Origin: an uncultured Clostridia bacterium
Lineage (GTDB): Bacteria; Bacillota; Clostridia; Christensenellales; Borkfalkiaceae
NCBI GenBank assembly: GCA_944346885.1
Contig: CALVMR010000006.1
Location: forward strand, 1-35,394
Direction of reading: 5' to 3'
Length of the DNA stretch: 35,394 nt
In this document: one piece after another, positions 24,520-31,986 of the stretch
Layout: the number at the start of each line of letters is the position of its first letter
Numbering within the stretch: position 1 is the first letter of the stretch
Program-made: the position numbers and the translations under genes
The notes under the pieces: generated by a model
Told to the model about the DNA's origin: nothing
Seen by the model: the letters and a program-made list of their open reading frames with translations, nothing else
Databases searched by the model: none

Positions 24520-25415
24520 GCCGCCACCTGCCGCAGCGCCCTGTCGTAGATCCCGCCGATCTGCCCCACGCCCGACGCGGAGAGAACGACGTAATAGGAA
24601 AACAGTTCCTCCCGAAGAACGCGGGAAAACACGGGGGATGCGCGCAGCGCTTCAATGCCGCGCAGGTGCGCCGAGGCGATCACTTCGACGCCGCCGCGCA
24701 CGCACGCCGCCACGGCATCCAATTCCTCTTCGCCGATAAGCTCGTCCGTTATGATGACGTCCGGGCGCATCGCCCGCACGGCTGCCGTCATGGCGTCCGT
24801 TTTGTGCGCAAAACGGATCACATCGGTAAACACCCCCACATCCAGCGCCGAGCTGCCGTTCGAAGCGCTGATCTCGTTGCGCTCGTCGCCGATCAGCACA
24901 TTTATGGGCGTGCCGCCGCATAAGAGCCGTGCCAAGTCACGCAGGATCGTCGTCTTTCCCCGCCCCGGTGGGGAAAGCAAAAGCACGCTCGCCGCCCCTT
25001 CCGAAAAACAGCGGCGAAAAATTTGTTCCGCACAGCCGCGCACTTCATGCGGGATACGGATGTTCAGCGAGGTGATCTCTTTTACGGCAAACGCACTGCC
25101 CTCTTCGTATACGTACGCGCCGCCCAGCCCGATCCGCTCTCCCGCCGCCCCCGTGATATAACCGCTGCGCATCTGCTCGGTGACGGAATAGACGGAATAG
25201 TTGCTGGCGCGGTATACGATCTCCTCAATATCCGCGGCAGAGGCGATGAGTGCCGCACCCTGCTTGTCCGTCACCCCATGCCTGCCGAGGTACGTATAGC
25301 TGCCGCCGTAATTGATGACGACGGGCTTTCCCGCCCGTACGCGCAGTTCGTATACGCAGCATAGGTTTGTCCGCCGCAGCGCCGCGCGCAAACCGTCCGT
25401 CAAAAAATCCAGCAT
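24513..25415 (-). CDS. spoIIIAA: Stage III sporulation protein AA, ATPase
   Basis: Secretion-type ATPase that powers the SpoIIIA-SpoIIQ channel from the mother cell. It has 300 residues from the chosen start. The N-terminal part has VYELRVRAGKPVVI, the Walker A is LLLSPPGRGKTTILRDLA near residue 150, VLIGDERNEISA follows, the Walker B is MRPDVIITDELIG, and ASAHLRG closes the core. The frame also allows an ATG at 25442, but the expected transcript start of the sigma-E-like promoter falls after it, and the ATG at 25413-25415 has GAGGA 7 nt upstream and fits the family start. It is the first gene of spoIIIAA-AH. Confidence 0.95.
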   Translation of the reverse strand: MLDFLTDGLRAALRRTNLCCVYELRVRAGKPVVINYGGSYTYLGRHGVTDKQGAALIASAADIEEIVYRASNYSVYSVTEQMRSGYITGAAGERIGLGGAYVYEEGSAFAVKEITSLNIRIPHEVRGCAEQIFRRCFSEGAASVLLLSPPGRGKTTILRDLARLLCGGTPINVLIGDERNEISASNGSSALDVGVFTDVIRFAHKTDAMTAAVRAMRPDVIITDELIGEEELDAVAACVRGGVEVIASAHLRGIEALRASPVFSRVLREELFSYYVVLSASGVGQIGGIYDRALRQVAAC

Positions 25416-25437
25416 GCCTTGTCCTCGCTTTCCGTAT

Positions 25438-25466
25438 ATCATATGAAGCTGCCCTAGGCGTTATGC
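25438..25466 (-). promoter_or_regulatory. Sigma-E-like promoter of the spoIIIA operon
   Basis: Minus strand: -35 GCATAAC (25460-25466), 14-bp spacer, -10 CATATGAT (25438-25445). This matches the B. subtilis sigma-E pattern (G/K-M-ATA, 14-15 bp, CATAnnnT). The predicted start is near 25431, ahead of the ATG at 25415. It fits mother-cell expression of spoIIIA, as known in B. subtilis. Confidence 0.65.
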
Positions 25467-25530
25467 CAAACGCCGCGGCATTCTCCGCCGCCTTTTGCTC
25501 TTTTTGGCGCTCCGAAAGATCCTCCTTTTC

Positions 25531-25578
25531 TATAAAAGACCGATGCCCGCCGCGGCAAAAGCCGCGGCGGGCATCGGT
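25531..25578 (-). terminator. Terminator of the copper ATPase gene
   Basis: A stem of about 18 bp (arms 25539-25556 and 25561-25578) with a four-base loop, read on the minus strand after the copA-copZ stop and followed by CTTTTATA. It is very stable and GC-rich, with a short T-run. It separates copA from the spoIIIA promoter. Confidence 0.8.
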
Positions 25579-25599
25579 TCATACGTAAACGCACTTCGA

Positions 25600-25809
25600 T
25601 CATTTTTCTGCTTTGATCCCGACCACTTTATAACCTGCGTCTTCGACCGCTTTGACGAGCACGTCGTCCGCCGCATCCGTCTGCACGATCGCCCGCTTCT
25701 TTTTCAGCTCGACCGTTGCCGTAACGCCTTCGAGCGCGTTGAGCGCGTTTTCGACCCGCGCGCTGCAATGCGAACAGCTCATGCCTTCGATCTTCAAAAT
25801 TTTACGCAT
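25600..25809 (-). CDS. copZ: Possible internally started CopZ copper chaperone (in frame within copA)
   Basis: The last 69 codons of copA start with ATG (25807-25809) and encode a complete CopZ-like HMA domain: MRKILKIEGMSCSHCSARVE with the Cys-x-x-Cys copper site, ending VEDAGYKVVGIKAEK. AAAGGAGGTG (25815-25824) lies 7 nt upstream, an ideal ribosome site, so a free soluble chaperone could be made from the same mRNA in addition to the fused form. CopZ proteins of Firmicutes are 68-70 residues, matching. Whether internal initiation happens cannot be told from sequence. Confidence 0.55.
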   Translation of the reverse strand: MRKILKIEGMSCSHCSARVENALNALEGVTATVELKKKRAIVQTDAADDVLVKAVEDAGYKVVGIKAEK

Positions 25810-28152
25810 GGGTACACCTCCTTTTTGTTCTATCTTACAGCCCTGCTCCGTGCACCGCTTCCGCATCCAACGCGGGCGGAAACGCATCAGCCGCAGGGCA
25901 TTCGTTACCACAAAAACCGAACTCAAACTCATTGCCAGCGCCCCGTACATCGGCTGCAACAGCACGCCGACCGCGTACAACGCGCCCGCCGCAACGGGGA
26001 TGCACAGCAGATTGTACAAAAACGCCCAAAACAGGTTTTGGTGAATGTTGCGCACCGTGGCACGGCTCAGATCGACCGCCGTATTGACGGCGCGCAGATC
26101 CCCGCCGACCAGCACGACGTCCGCCGAATCGATGGCAACATCCGTACCGTTCCCCATCGCTATCCCGACGTCTGCCTCTTTCAGCGCGGGAGAATCGTTT
26201 ATCCCGTCCCCGACCATGGCGGTGACCGCGCTCTTTTTGCTCTCCGCAACGGCTTTGAGCTTATCCTCCGGCAGCACCTCGGCGATGACCTGCCCGATGC
26301 CCGCCTGCTTTGCAACGGCGCGGGCAGCCCCCTCCGCGTCGCCCGTCAGCATAACGGGCAAAATGCCGCGCTCCTTCATGCCCGCCACCGCTTCGGCGCT
26401 GTGCTCTTTGATGACGTCCGCCACGGCAAACAGAGCGGCAAGCTTTTTCCCTACGGAAAAATACAGCACCGTTTTTCCCTCATCGGCAAAACGGACGGCG
26501 TCCTCTTCCGCCTCCGCCGTGCGCACGCCGCTCTCGGCAAGCAGCCGCAAGTTTCCGATGCGGCATGTTTCCCCGCCGACCACGGCTTCCGCGCCCTTAC
26601 CGGGGAAGTAGGAAAACGCCTCCGCCCTGCCAAGTTCCGCCCCCTCGCTTTCCGCCTGCCCGCTGATGCATGCCGCCAGCGGATGGTTGGAACCGAGTTC
26701 CGCCGTTCCCGCCAGCCGCAGCACGGCGGCGCGGGAAAAGCCGTTGTAGAGCACAACGTCCGTCACCCGCGGTTTGCCCTCGGTAACGGTCGCCGTCTTA
26801 TCCAGCAAAACGCAGCGAACATCCTTTGCCCTTTGCAGCGCCTCGGCATCCTTATACAAAATGCCGAGCGAGGCGCCGCGCCCCGTTGCCGCCATAACGG
26901 CGACGGGCGTAGCCAGCCCAAGCGCGCAGGGGCAAGAAATGACAAGCACGCTGATCGACATGCTTACGATCTGAGCGGGTTCGACCGTTGTTACGGCGCC
27001 CGTTCCCCATAAGATCATCCAAACCGCAAACGTCAACGCGGCGATGCCGAGTACAACGGGAACAAAAATGCCGGCGATCTTATCCACGGCGCGCTCGATC
27101 GGCGCCTTTGAAGCCCCCGCCGTTCGCACCATTTTGATGATCGAAGAGAGAACGGTATCTTCCCCCACTTTTTCGGCGCGGATGCGCAGTACGTTTCCGC
27201 GGTTGACGGAGGCACTCGTCACCGCGTCGCCCGCCCGCACCTCGACGGGCAGGCTTTCGCCCGTGATCGCAGACTTATCGACAAAGGAATCCCCCTCCAA
27301 GATCACCCCGTCTACGGGGATGCTGTCGCCTTGGCGCACAACGACGGTATCCCCCTTCACGACCTCCGCAAGCCGCACGGTCTGCAACGCGCCGCCCCGC
27401 TCCACCGTAACGGTATCGGGGGCAAGTTTTAAAAGTTTTTCCACCTCTCCGCCCGTTTTGCTCTTGGAACGCGCTTCCAGCCACTTGCCCAAGGTAACGA
27501 GGGTGAGCACCATCGCCGCGGATTCAAAAAACAAATTTTTCCCCGCCAGCGCCTCCGCCTGCGCAGGATCGCCGCCGAAGGAGAGATTCATCAAAAACAA
27601 AACGACCAAACTGTATAAAAAGGAAACCGCGGCGCCCAGCCCGACCAGTGTATCCATGTTCGGGACGCGCTTAAAAAGCGCCTTGATGCCGTTTTTAAAA
27701 AAGGCGAAATTGATAAACAATACGGGAACCGTGAACACGAGCTGCAACAGCGCAAAATTCCACGGGTTTTTGTGCATATCGAAAAAATACGGGAGCGGCG
27801 CCCCCGCCATGTGGTGCAGCATCGTAAGATAGAGCAGCGGGAGCAAAAACGCGAGCGAAACAAAAAAGCGTATTTTCAGTTTTTTTGCCTCTTCTCCGAA
27901 GGTGTTTGCTTTTTTTGCGTCCGCTTGCCGCGGCGCAGCGCCGTCGTCCACCGCGGCGCCGTAACCGAGCGAAACGACGGCTGCCACGATCGCATCGGGG
28001 GTCACGGCGGTTTCGTCGTATTCCACGCTCATGCTCTGCCCCATCAGGCTGACGTCCGCCCTTTTAACACCGGAAAGCTTGTTCACCGTTTTTTGAATGC
28101 CTGCCGAACAGGCGGCACAGGTCATCCCCGTCACTTTGAATTGCGTACGCAT
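25600..28152 (-). CDS. copA: Copper(I) P-type ATPase with fused C-terminal CopZ-like domain
   Basis: Membrane pump that exports Cu+ using ATP. It has 850 residues. The N-terminal heavy-metal domain (about 1-66) has GMTCAACS with Cys12 and Cys15. The membrane copper site is SCPCALGLATP near 406, the phosphorylated Asp is in DKTATVTEG near 448, and GDGINDSPALKEADVGIAMG is near 646, followed by the last helices. The ATPase would normally end near RLMRFRPRWMRK. Instead the frame runs through CTEQGCKIEQKGGVP into a second metal domain, MRKILKIEGMSCSHCSARVE (782-850). KGGV is encoded by a perfect AAAGGAGGTG, the likely old ribosome site of a separate copZ gene. The ATG at 28150-28152 has TGAGG 6 nt upstream and a consensus promoter behind it. 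No CsoR or CopY gene is nearby. Confidence 0.95.
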   Translation of the reverse strand: MRTQFKVTGMTCAACSAGIQKTVNKLSGVKRADVSLMGQSMSVEYDETAVTPDAIVAAVVSLGYGAAVDDGAAPRQADAKKANTFGEEAKKLKIRFFVSLAFLLPLLYLTMLHHMAGAPLPYFFDMHKNPWNFALLQLVFTVPVLFINFAFFKNGIKALFKRVPNMDTLVGLGAAVSFLYSLVVLFLMNLSFGGDPAQAEALAGKNLFFESAAMVLTLVTLGKWLEARSKSKTGGEVEKLLKLAPDTVTVERGGALQTVRLAEVVKGDTVVVRQGDSIPVDGVILEGDSFVDKSAITGESLPVEVRAGDAVTSASVNRGNVLRIRAEKVGEDTVLSSIIKMVRTAGASKAPIERAVDKIAGIFVPVVLGIAALTFAVWMILWGTGAVTTVEPAQIVSMSISVLVISCPCALGLATPVAVMAATGRGASLGILYKDAEALQRAKDVRCVLLDKTATVTEGKPRVTDVVLYNGFSRAAVLRLAGTAELGSNHPLAACISGQAESEGAELGRAEAFSYFPGKGAEAVVGGETCRIGNLRLLAESGVRTAEAEEDAVRFADEGKTVLYFSVGKKLAALFAVADVIKEHSAEAVAGMKERGILPVMLTGDAEGAARAVAKQAGIGQVIAEVLPEDKLKAVAESKKSAVTAMVGDGINDSPALKEADVGIAMGNGTDVAIDSADVVLVGGDLRAVNTAVDLSRATVRNIHQNLFWAFLYNLLCIPVAAGALYAVGVLLQPMYGALAMSLSSVFVVTNALRLMRFRPRWMRKRCTEQGCKIEQKGGVPMRKILKIEGMSCSHCSARVENALNALEGVTATVELKKKRAIVQTDAADDVLVKAVEDAGYKVVGIKAEK

Positions 28153-28190
28153 GAAAACCTCATTTAACCACTACCAATACGGTTGCAATT

Positions 28191-28219
28191 ATTATACTCC
28201 CGCCGCAGCGCGCTGTCAA
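28191..28219 (-). promoter_or_regulatory. Consensus promoter of copA
   Basis: Minus strand: -35 TTGACA (28214-28219), 17-bp spacer, -10 TATAAT (28191-28196). A perfect promoter on a metal-efflux gene usually needs a repressor. The leader (28153-28184) has an AACC...GGTT interrupted repeat but no clear CopY or CsoR operator. Confidence 0.85.
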
Positions 28220-28251
28220 GACCGCCGCAAAGAAAAAAACCGCGCAAACGC

Positions 28252-28280
28252 TTGCGGTATATCCGCGCGCATGATATACT
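28252..28280 (+). promoter_or_regulatory. Promoter of the nucleotidyltransferase gene
   Basis: Plus strand: -35 TTGCGG (28252-28257), 17-bp spacer, -10 TATACT (28275-28280). It is followed by GAGGTG (28288-28293) and the ATG at 28300. It is divergent from the copA promoter, about 30 bp away. Confidence 0.65.
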
Positions 28281-28299
28281 ATCCGCGCGAGGTGAACCG

Positions 28300-29094
28300 A
28301 TGTACCGCCATCATGCAGAATCGATCGAAAATCTCATTGCCTATTTCCGCCCCATGCCGGGGCTGACCGCCCTGATCTTGGGCGGCTCGGTCGCCAAAGG
28401 AAACGAACGCCCCGATTCCGACATAGACGCGATCGTCATCGTATCGGAGGAGGCGTACGCTTCGCTTGCCGCGCAAAACCGCTTTGCAGAAGTGATCGCG
28501 GGGCACTGCACCTATGAGGGAGGCTACTTCGACGTAAAATACAAGACCAAGCGGATGCTCGAAGAAGCCGCTCTGTACGCGAGCGAACCGACGCGCAACG
28601 CCTATGTAAAGGCGCGCGTGCTCTTTTCTTCCGACCCAGCGATCGCGCCGCTGCTCGAACGGATCGCGGCATATCCCGAAAGCGAGCGGTTGCAAAAGAT
28701 CCGCTGCTTCAACGCCGATTTGCAGCTAAACCGCGGCTATTTTTTGCGCTGCGTGCCCGAAAACAACGCCTATATGCGCGCCCACCTTGCGCAGGAGATC
28801 GTGTACAGCGTATACCGGCTGATCCTCCTCGAAAACCGCGTACTGTTCCCCTCAAACCGACGCCTCGAAGAAGCGGTGCGCGGCTGCAAAAAACGCCCTG
28901 CGGATATTTTGGAACGAGGCGCGGTATTTTTAAAGGAGATAAGCGAAGCAGCCTGCGAAGCCTTTGTTCGCCCGTTTTGGGAACAGAGCGGTTTGCCGCT
29001 GACGGATAACGTGAGCGAAAACTGTTCGCAGTACGTAAACTATTACGAAGACTGGTGGCGCAAAGAGCGCCCTCCCTTCCCCAACGAATGGTAG
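28300..29094 (+). CDS. Nucleotidyltransferase-domain protein
   Basis: 264 residues. The N-terminus holds a Pol-beta-type nucleotidyltransferase core: LILGGSVAKGNERPDSDIDA with the GS motif and the metal-binding Asp-x-Asp, then AIVIV. A helical C-terminal domain of about 150 residues follows (EIVYSVYRLILLENRVLFP, RRLEEAVRGCKKRPADILER). This layout resembles aminoglycoside adenylyltransferase-like and DUF4037-type proteins, but resistance function cannot be claimed. The chosen start at 28300 follows GAGGTG and a promoter; the frame stays open upstream to 28183 without a ribosome site. It ends with TAG and a bidirectional terminator. It stands alone between copA (divergent) and rpmF (convergent), so context gives no clue to the substrate. 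Confidence 0.85.
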   Translation: MYRHHAESIENLIAYFRPMPGLTALILGGSVAKGNERPDSDIDAIVIVSEEAYASLAAQNRFAEVIAGHCTYEGGYFDVKYKTKRMLEEAALYASEPTRNAYVKARVLFSSDPAIAPLLERIAAYPESERLQKIRCFNADLQLNRGYFLRCVPENNAYMRAHLAQEIVYSVYRLILLENRVLFPSNRRLEEAVRGCKKRPADILERGAVFLKEISEAACEAFVRPFWEQSGLPLTDNVSENCSQYVNYYEDWWRKERPPFPNEW

Positions 29095-29198
29095 CCTCCG
29101 CCGCGCAAAATTTTTCGGACGGGCGAAAACCGCCGCAGGATAAACCCTTATCGCCCCGCCGCGGCGCAGCGGGCATGCGGAACAACGCGGCTGTACGC

Positions 29199-29232
29199 AA
29201 AAGCGGGCGGAACAAACGTTCCGCCCGCTTTT
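29199..29232. terminator. Bidirectional terminator between the nucleotidyltransferase gene and rpmF
   Basis: AAAAGCGGGCGGAAC, loop AAAC, GTTCCGCCCGCTTTT. An 11-bp GC stem flanked by A4 and T4 works on both strands for the two convergent genes. The 100 bp between the plus-strand stop and this stem holds nothing recognisable. Confidence 0.85.
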
Positions 29233-29242
29233 GCTTGCAAAA

Positions 29243-29428
29243 TTACTTGCTCTCTTCGGTAGCGACCACTTCTCTGCCGTCATAATAGCCGCACTTTTTG
29301 CAGACCTTATGGGGCTGTTTCAGTTCATGGCAATGCGGGCACTCCACAAGCGTGGGCGCTGCCGCTTTAAAATTCGCATACCGTGTATTCGTCCTCTGCT
29401 TGGACTGTTTCGACTTAGGTACCGCCAT
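29243..29428 (-). CDS. rpmF: 50S ribosomal protein L32
   Basis: 61-residue zinc-ribbon ribosomal protein. It starts MAVPKSKQSKQRTNTRYANF, the family signature, and has CPHC (residues 30-33) and CKKC (43-46) for zinc, so it is the zinc-binding form. The ATG follows GAGGTGAACGGAG. It has its own strong promoter. In many bacteria a yceD (DUF177) gene lies just upstream; here ackA does, and the 96-bp gap has no room for it. Confidence 0.97.
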   Translation of the reverse strand: MAVPKSKQSKQRTNTRYANFKAAAPTLVECPHCHELKQPHKVCKKCGYYDGREVVATEESK

Positions 29429-29469
29429 CTCCGTTCACCTCTTCTGACATGTTTTGCTAAGACTACAAA

Positions 29470-29498
29470 AGTATAAACCATTCAAAGCGCTTTGTCAA
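29470..29498 (-). promoter_or_regulatory. Promoter of rpmF
   Basis: Minus strand: -35 TTGACA (29493-29498), 17-bp spacer, -10 TATACT (29470-29475). Strong, as expected for a ribosomal protein; the leader is about 35 nt. Confidence 0.85.
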
Positions 29499-29510
29499 CT
29501 TATTTTCTTC

Positions 29511-29538
29511 AAAAAAGCAAAAGTTTACCCCTTTGCTT
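29511..29538 (-). terminator. Possible terminator overlapping the ackA stop
   Basis: Minus strand: AAGCAAA (inside the last codons), about 10-nt loop with the TAA stop, TTTGCTT, then TTTT. The stem is short (7 bp) and A/T-rich. It has the same layout as the argB terminator, with the upstream arm coding. Confidence 0.45.
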
Positions 29539-30730
29539 CCACAAGTTCTTTTGTTTCGCGCGCAATGACCAATTCTTCGTTGGTGGGAATGACGAGCACT
29601 TTCACTTTGGAATCCTTCCCGGAAATATCGTGGATGGAACCATCGTTTTTCTGCTCGTTTTTGAGCGCGTCGATCGTGATGCCGAAGCAGCTCATCCCGT
29701 CGCAGACGGCGCGGCGCACCTGCCACGTATTTTCGCCGATGCCCGCCGTAAACACAAGGCAATTGATGCCGTTCATTGCGGCGATATACGCGCCTATGTA
29801 TTTTTTGACGTTATAGACGAAAACGTCGATGGCAAGTTTGGCGCGCTCGTTGCCCTCCGCCGCCGCCTTGGTCAAGTCGCGGAAATCGCTGGATACGCCG
29901 CTGATGCCCGCCACGCCGCACTGTTTGTTGAGATAATTGATGCAATCGAGCATCGTATAGTGCTTTTTGGCTGCCAAATATTCAAGCACGGCGGGATCGA
30001 TATCGCCCGAACGCGTACCCATCGGCACGCCCGCAAGCGGCGTAAAGCCCATGCTCGTGTCGATGCATTTTCCGCCCAGCACCGCGCTCAGCGAAGAACC
30101 GCCGCCGAGGTGGCAGGTAACGATCTTGGTCTCCTCGGCGGGCATGCCGAGGTATTTGATCGCCTCCTGCGAAACAAATTTATGGCTGGTACCGTGGAAC
30201 CCGTAACGGCGCACCTTGTATTTTTTATAGTCGTCGTAATCGATCGCATACATGTACGCATGCGGCGGCATCGTGGAATGGAACGCGGTGTCAAACACGA
30301 GCGCCATCGGCGTTGCGGGCATCACTTCGCGGCACGCCTCGATGCCGAGCATGTTGGCGGGCATGTGCAGCGGCGCAAGTTCGATGTTCGCCTTGCACTT
30401 TTTCATCACTTCGTCGTTGAGCAAAACGGAGCGGTCAAAATCCTCGGCGCTGTGCACCACGCGGTGCCCTACGGCGTCGATCTCTTTCATTGACGAGATC
30501 GCCCCGTGCTTTTCATCGACAAGCGCCGCAAGCACCAACTGCAACGCAACTTTGTGATTGGGCATATCCTGTTCGATGACCGTTTCCCCCGCGCTGGTCT
30601 TGTGCGTGAGCTTAGAGCCGCGGATCCCGATGCGCTCGCAGCCGCCTTTGGCGATCACGCTTTCGGTATCCATATCGATCAGCTGGTATTTCAGAGAAGA
30701 GCTCCCTGCGTTTACGACCAAAATTTTCAT
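29525..30730 (-). CDS. ackA: Acetate kinase
   Basis: Converts acetyl phosphate and ADP to acetate and ATP, the ATP-yielding step of acetate fermentation; reversible. It has 401 residues, a usual length. The signatures are KILVVNAGSSSLKYQLID (first), MGFTPLAGVPMGTRSGDIDP (second), VFDTAFHSTMPPHAYMY with the catalytic-region His, HLGGGSS, and FTAGIGENT. The ATG at 30728-30730 has AGAGGA 9 nt upstream and lies 41 bp after pta, with which it is probably co-transcribed. Confidence 0.97.
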   Translation of the reverse strand: MKILVVNAGSSSLKYQLIDMDTESVIAKGGCERIGIRGSKLTHKTSAGETVIEQDMPNHKVALQLVLAALVDEKHGAISSMKEIDAVGHRVVHSAEDFDRSVLLNDEVMKKCKANIELAPLHMPANMLGIEACREVMPATPMALVFDTAFHSTMPPHAYMYAIDYDDYKKYKVRRYGFHGTSHKFVSQEAIKYLGMPAEETKIVTCHLGGGSSLSAVLGGKCIDTSMGFTPLAGVPMGTRSGDIDPAVLEYLAAKKHYTMLDCINYLNKQCGVAGISGVSSDFRDLTKAAAEGNERAKLAIDVFVYNVKKYIGAYIAAMNGINCLVFTAGIGENTWQVRRAVCDGMSCFGITIDALKNEQKNDGSIHDISGKDSKVKVLVIPTNEELVIARETKELVEAKG

Positions 30731-30771
30731 AATAATTTTCCTCTCCCTTTCGTTTCCCTGTTTTGCGGACC

Positions 30772-31845
30772 TTACTTGATCTGCGTCTGCAACGCCGTAA
30801 TGGCGACCGCCGCCACCACATCGTCCGATTTACAGCCGCGAGAAAGATCGTTGATCGGCTTTGCAAAGCCTTGGCAAAGCGGCCCCACCGCCTGGAACCC
30901 GCCGAGCCGTTCGGTCAATTTGTAACCGATGTTGCCCGCATCCAGATCGGGGAAAATGAGCACGTTTGCATGCCCCGCCACTTTGGAACCGGGCGCTTTC
31001 GACTTCGCCACGGAAGGCACGATCGCGGCGTCCAGCTGCAATTCGCCGTCGATGTTGAGGTCGGGTGCTTTTTCCTTTGCCATGGCGAGCGCCGCCGTCA
31101 CCTTGTCGATATCCGCATGCTTGGCGCTGCCCTTGGTCGAAAACGAAAGCATCGCCACGCGCGGCTGCATCCCCGCGATCTGCTCGGCGGTTTTTGCAGA
31201 CATGACGGCGATCTCCGCAAGCTGTTCGGCGGTCGGATTTTCATTCAGCCCGCAGTCGGAATAAATAAACGCGCCGTCTTCGCAGTATTCGGCGCCGCCT
31301 ATGGGCGCGACCATGAGAAAATAACTGGAAACCAGCGGCACGCCCGGCGCCGCCTTCACGATCTGCAAACCGGGGCGGAGGGTGTTTGCCGTGGAGTGGC
31401 ACGCACCGGAGACCAACCCGTCCGCGTCTCCCGCTTTGAGCATGAGCACGCCGAAATACGTATTGTCGTAAGAGAGCTTGTCCGCCTCCTCTTCGGTCAT
31501 CCCCTTCGCTTTGCGGAGCGAATACAAGAGCGCGGCGTACTCGGCGCGCTTTTCGCTCTTGGCGGGGTCGATCACGGTAACGCCTTCCAGATCGACGTTC
31601 GGGTTATCCTTTGCGATCTGTTCGGGGTTTCCGAGCAAAACGATGTTTGCGATGCCCTGTTTGGTAGCGTCCTGCGCCGCCTTTACGACGCGCGCGTCCT
31701 CCCCTTCGCACAGCACGATGGTCTTATGCAGCGCCGCCGCACGCTTTTTGATATCCCGCATTACCGCACCTTCGTTCAAGCGCCGTTCCAGCGTTTCGTT
31801 GACTTCGGTGATCTTCTCTTTCACTTTATCGAAAAAGCCCGCCAT
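30772..31845 (-). CDS. pta: Phosphate acetyltransferase
   Basis: Exchanges CoA for phosphate on acetyl-CoA to give acetyl phosphate for AckA. It has 357 residues, the short catalytic form without the N-terminal regulatory domains found in E. coli. Visible stretches are TIVLCEGEDARVVKAAQDA, ADGLVSGACHSTANTLRPGL, FIYSDCGLNENPTAEQL, and LIFPDLDAGNIGYKLTER. The start at 31843-31845 (MAGFFDKVKEK) follows GAGGT 10 nt upstream; an earlier in-frame ATG at 31908 adds a non-conserved extension. A promoter at 31942-31970 gives a leader of about 90 nt. Divergent from tmcAL. Confidence 0.95.
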   Translation of the reverse strand: MAGFFDKVKEKITEVNETLERRLNEGAVMRDIKKRAAALHKTIVLCEGEDARVVKAAQDATKQGIANIVLLGNPEQIAKDNPNVDLEGVTVIDPAKSEKRAEYAALLYSLRKAKGMTEEEADKLSYDNTYFGVLMLKAGDADGLVSGACHSTANTLRPGLQIVKAAPGVPLVSSYFLMVAPIGGAEYCEDGAFIYSDCGLNENPTAEQLAEIAVMSAKTAEQIAGMQPRVAMLSFSTKGSAKHADIDKVTAALAMAKEKAPDLNIDGELQLDAAIVPSVAKSKAPGSKVAGHANVLIFPDLDAGNIGYKLTERLGGFQAVGPLCQGFAKPINDLSRGCKSDDVVAAVAITALQTQIK

Positions 31846-31866
31846 ACAACAATTTACCTCAATCGC

Positions 31867-31895
31867 TTTATTTTTTACGGAAAATGCGCTATAAT
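31867..31895 (+). promoter_or_regulatory. Possible promoter of tmcAL
   Basis: Plus strand: a good -10 TATAAT (31890-31895) but a weak -35 TTTATT (31867-31872) at 17 bp. The leader would be about 85 nt and would overlap the pta leader. Confidence 0.35.
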
Positions 31896-31941
31896 GGAAA
31901 GGTAACAAATCACCCGCACGCCCTTTTCCGCGTCAACTGTT

Positions 31942-31970
31942 ATTATATACCAATCTTTCCGAAAAGTAAA
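31942..31970 (-). promoter_or_regulatory. Promoter of pta-ackA
   Basis: Minus strand: -35 TTTACT (31965-31970), 17-bp spacer, -10 TATAAT (31942-31947). The -35 lies 17 bp from the tmcAL ATG, so the two divergent genes share this stretch. Confidence 0.65.
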
Positions 31971-31986
31971 GGTTTTAAGGAAAAAA

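Noticed and set aside
1502..28152. Stop-codon recoding as the cause of the two fused genes (carB-dapF and copA-copZ)
   Set aside because: All three stop codons end genes in this window (TGA: argF, argB, carB-dapF; TAA: carA, folD, pyk; TAG: the nucleotidyltransferase gene), so the standard code applies and the fusions are real open frames.
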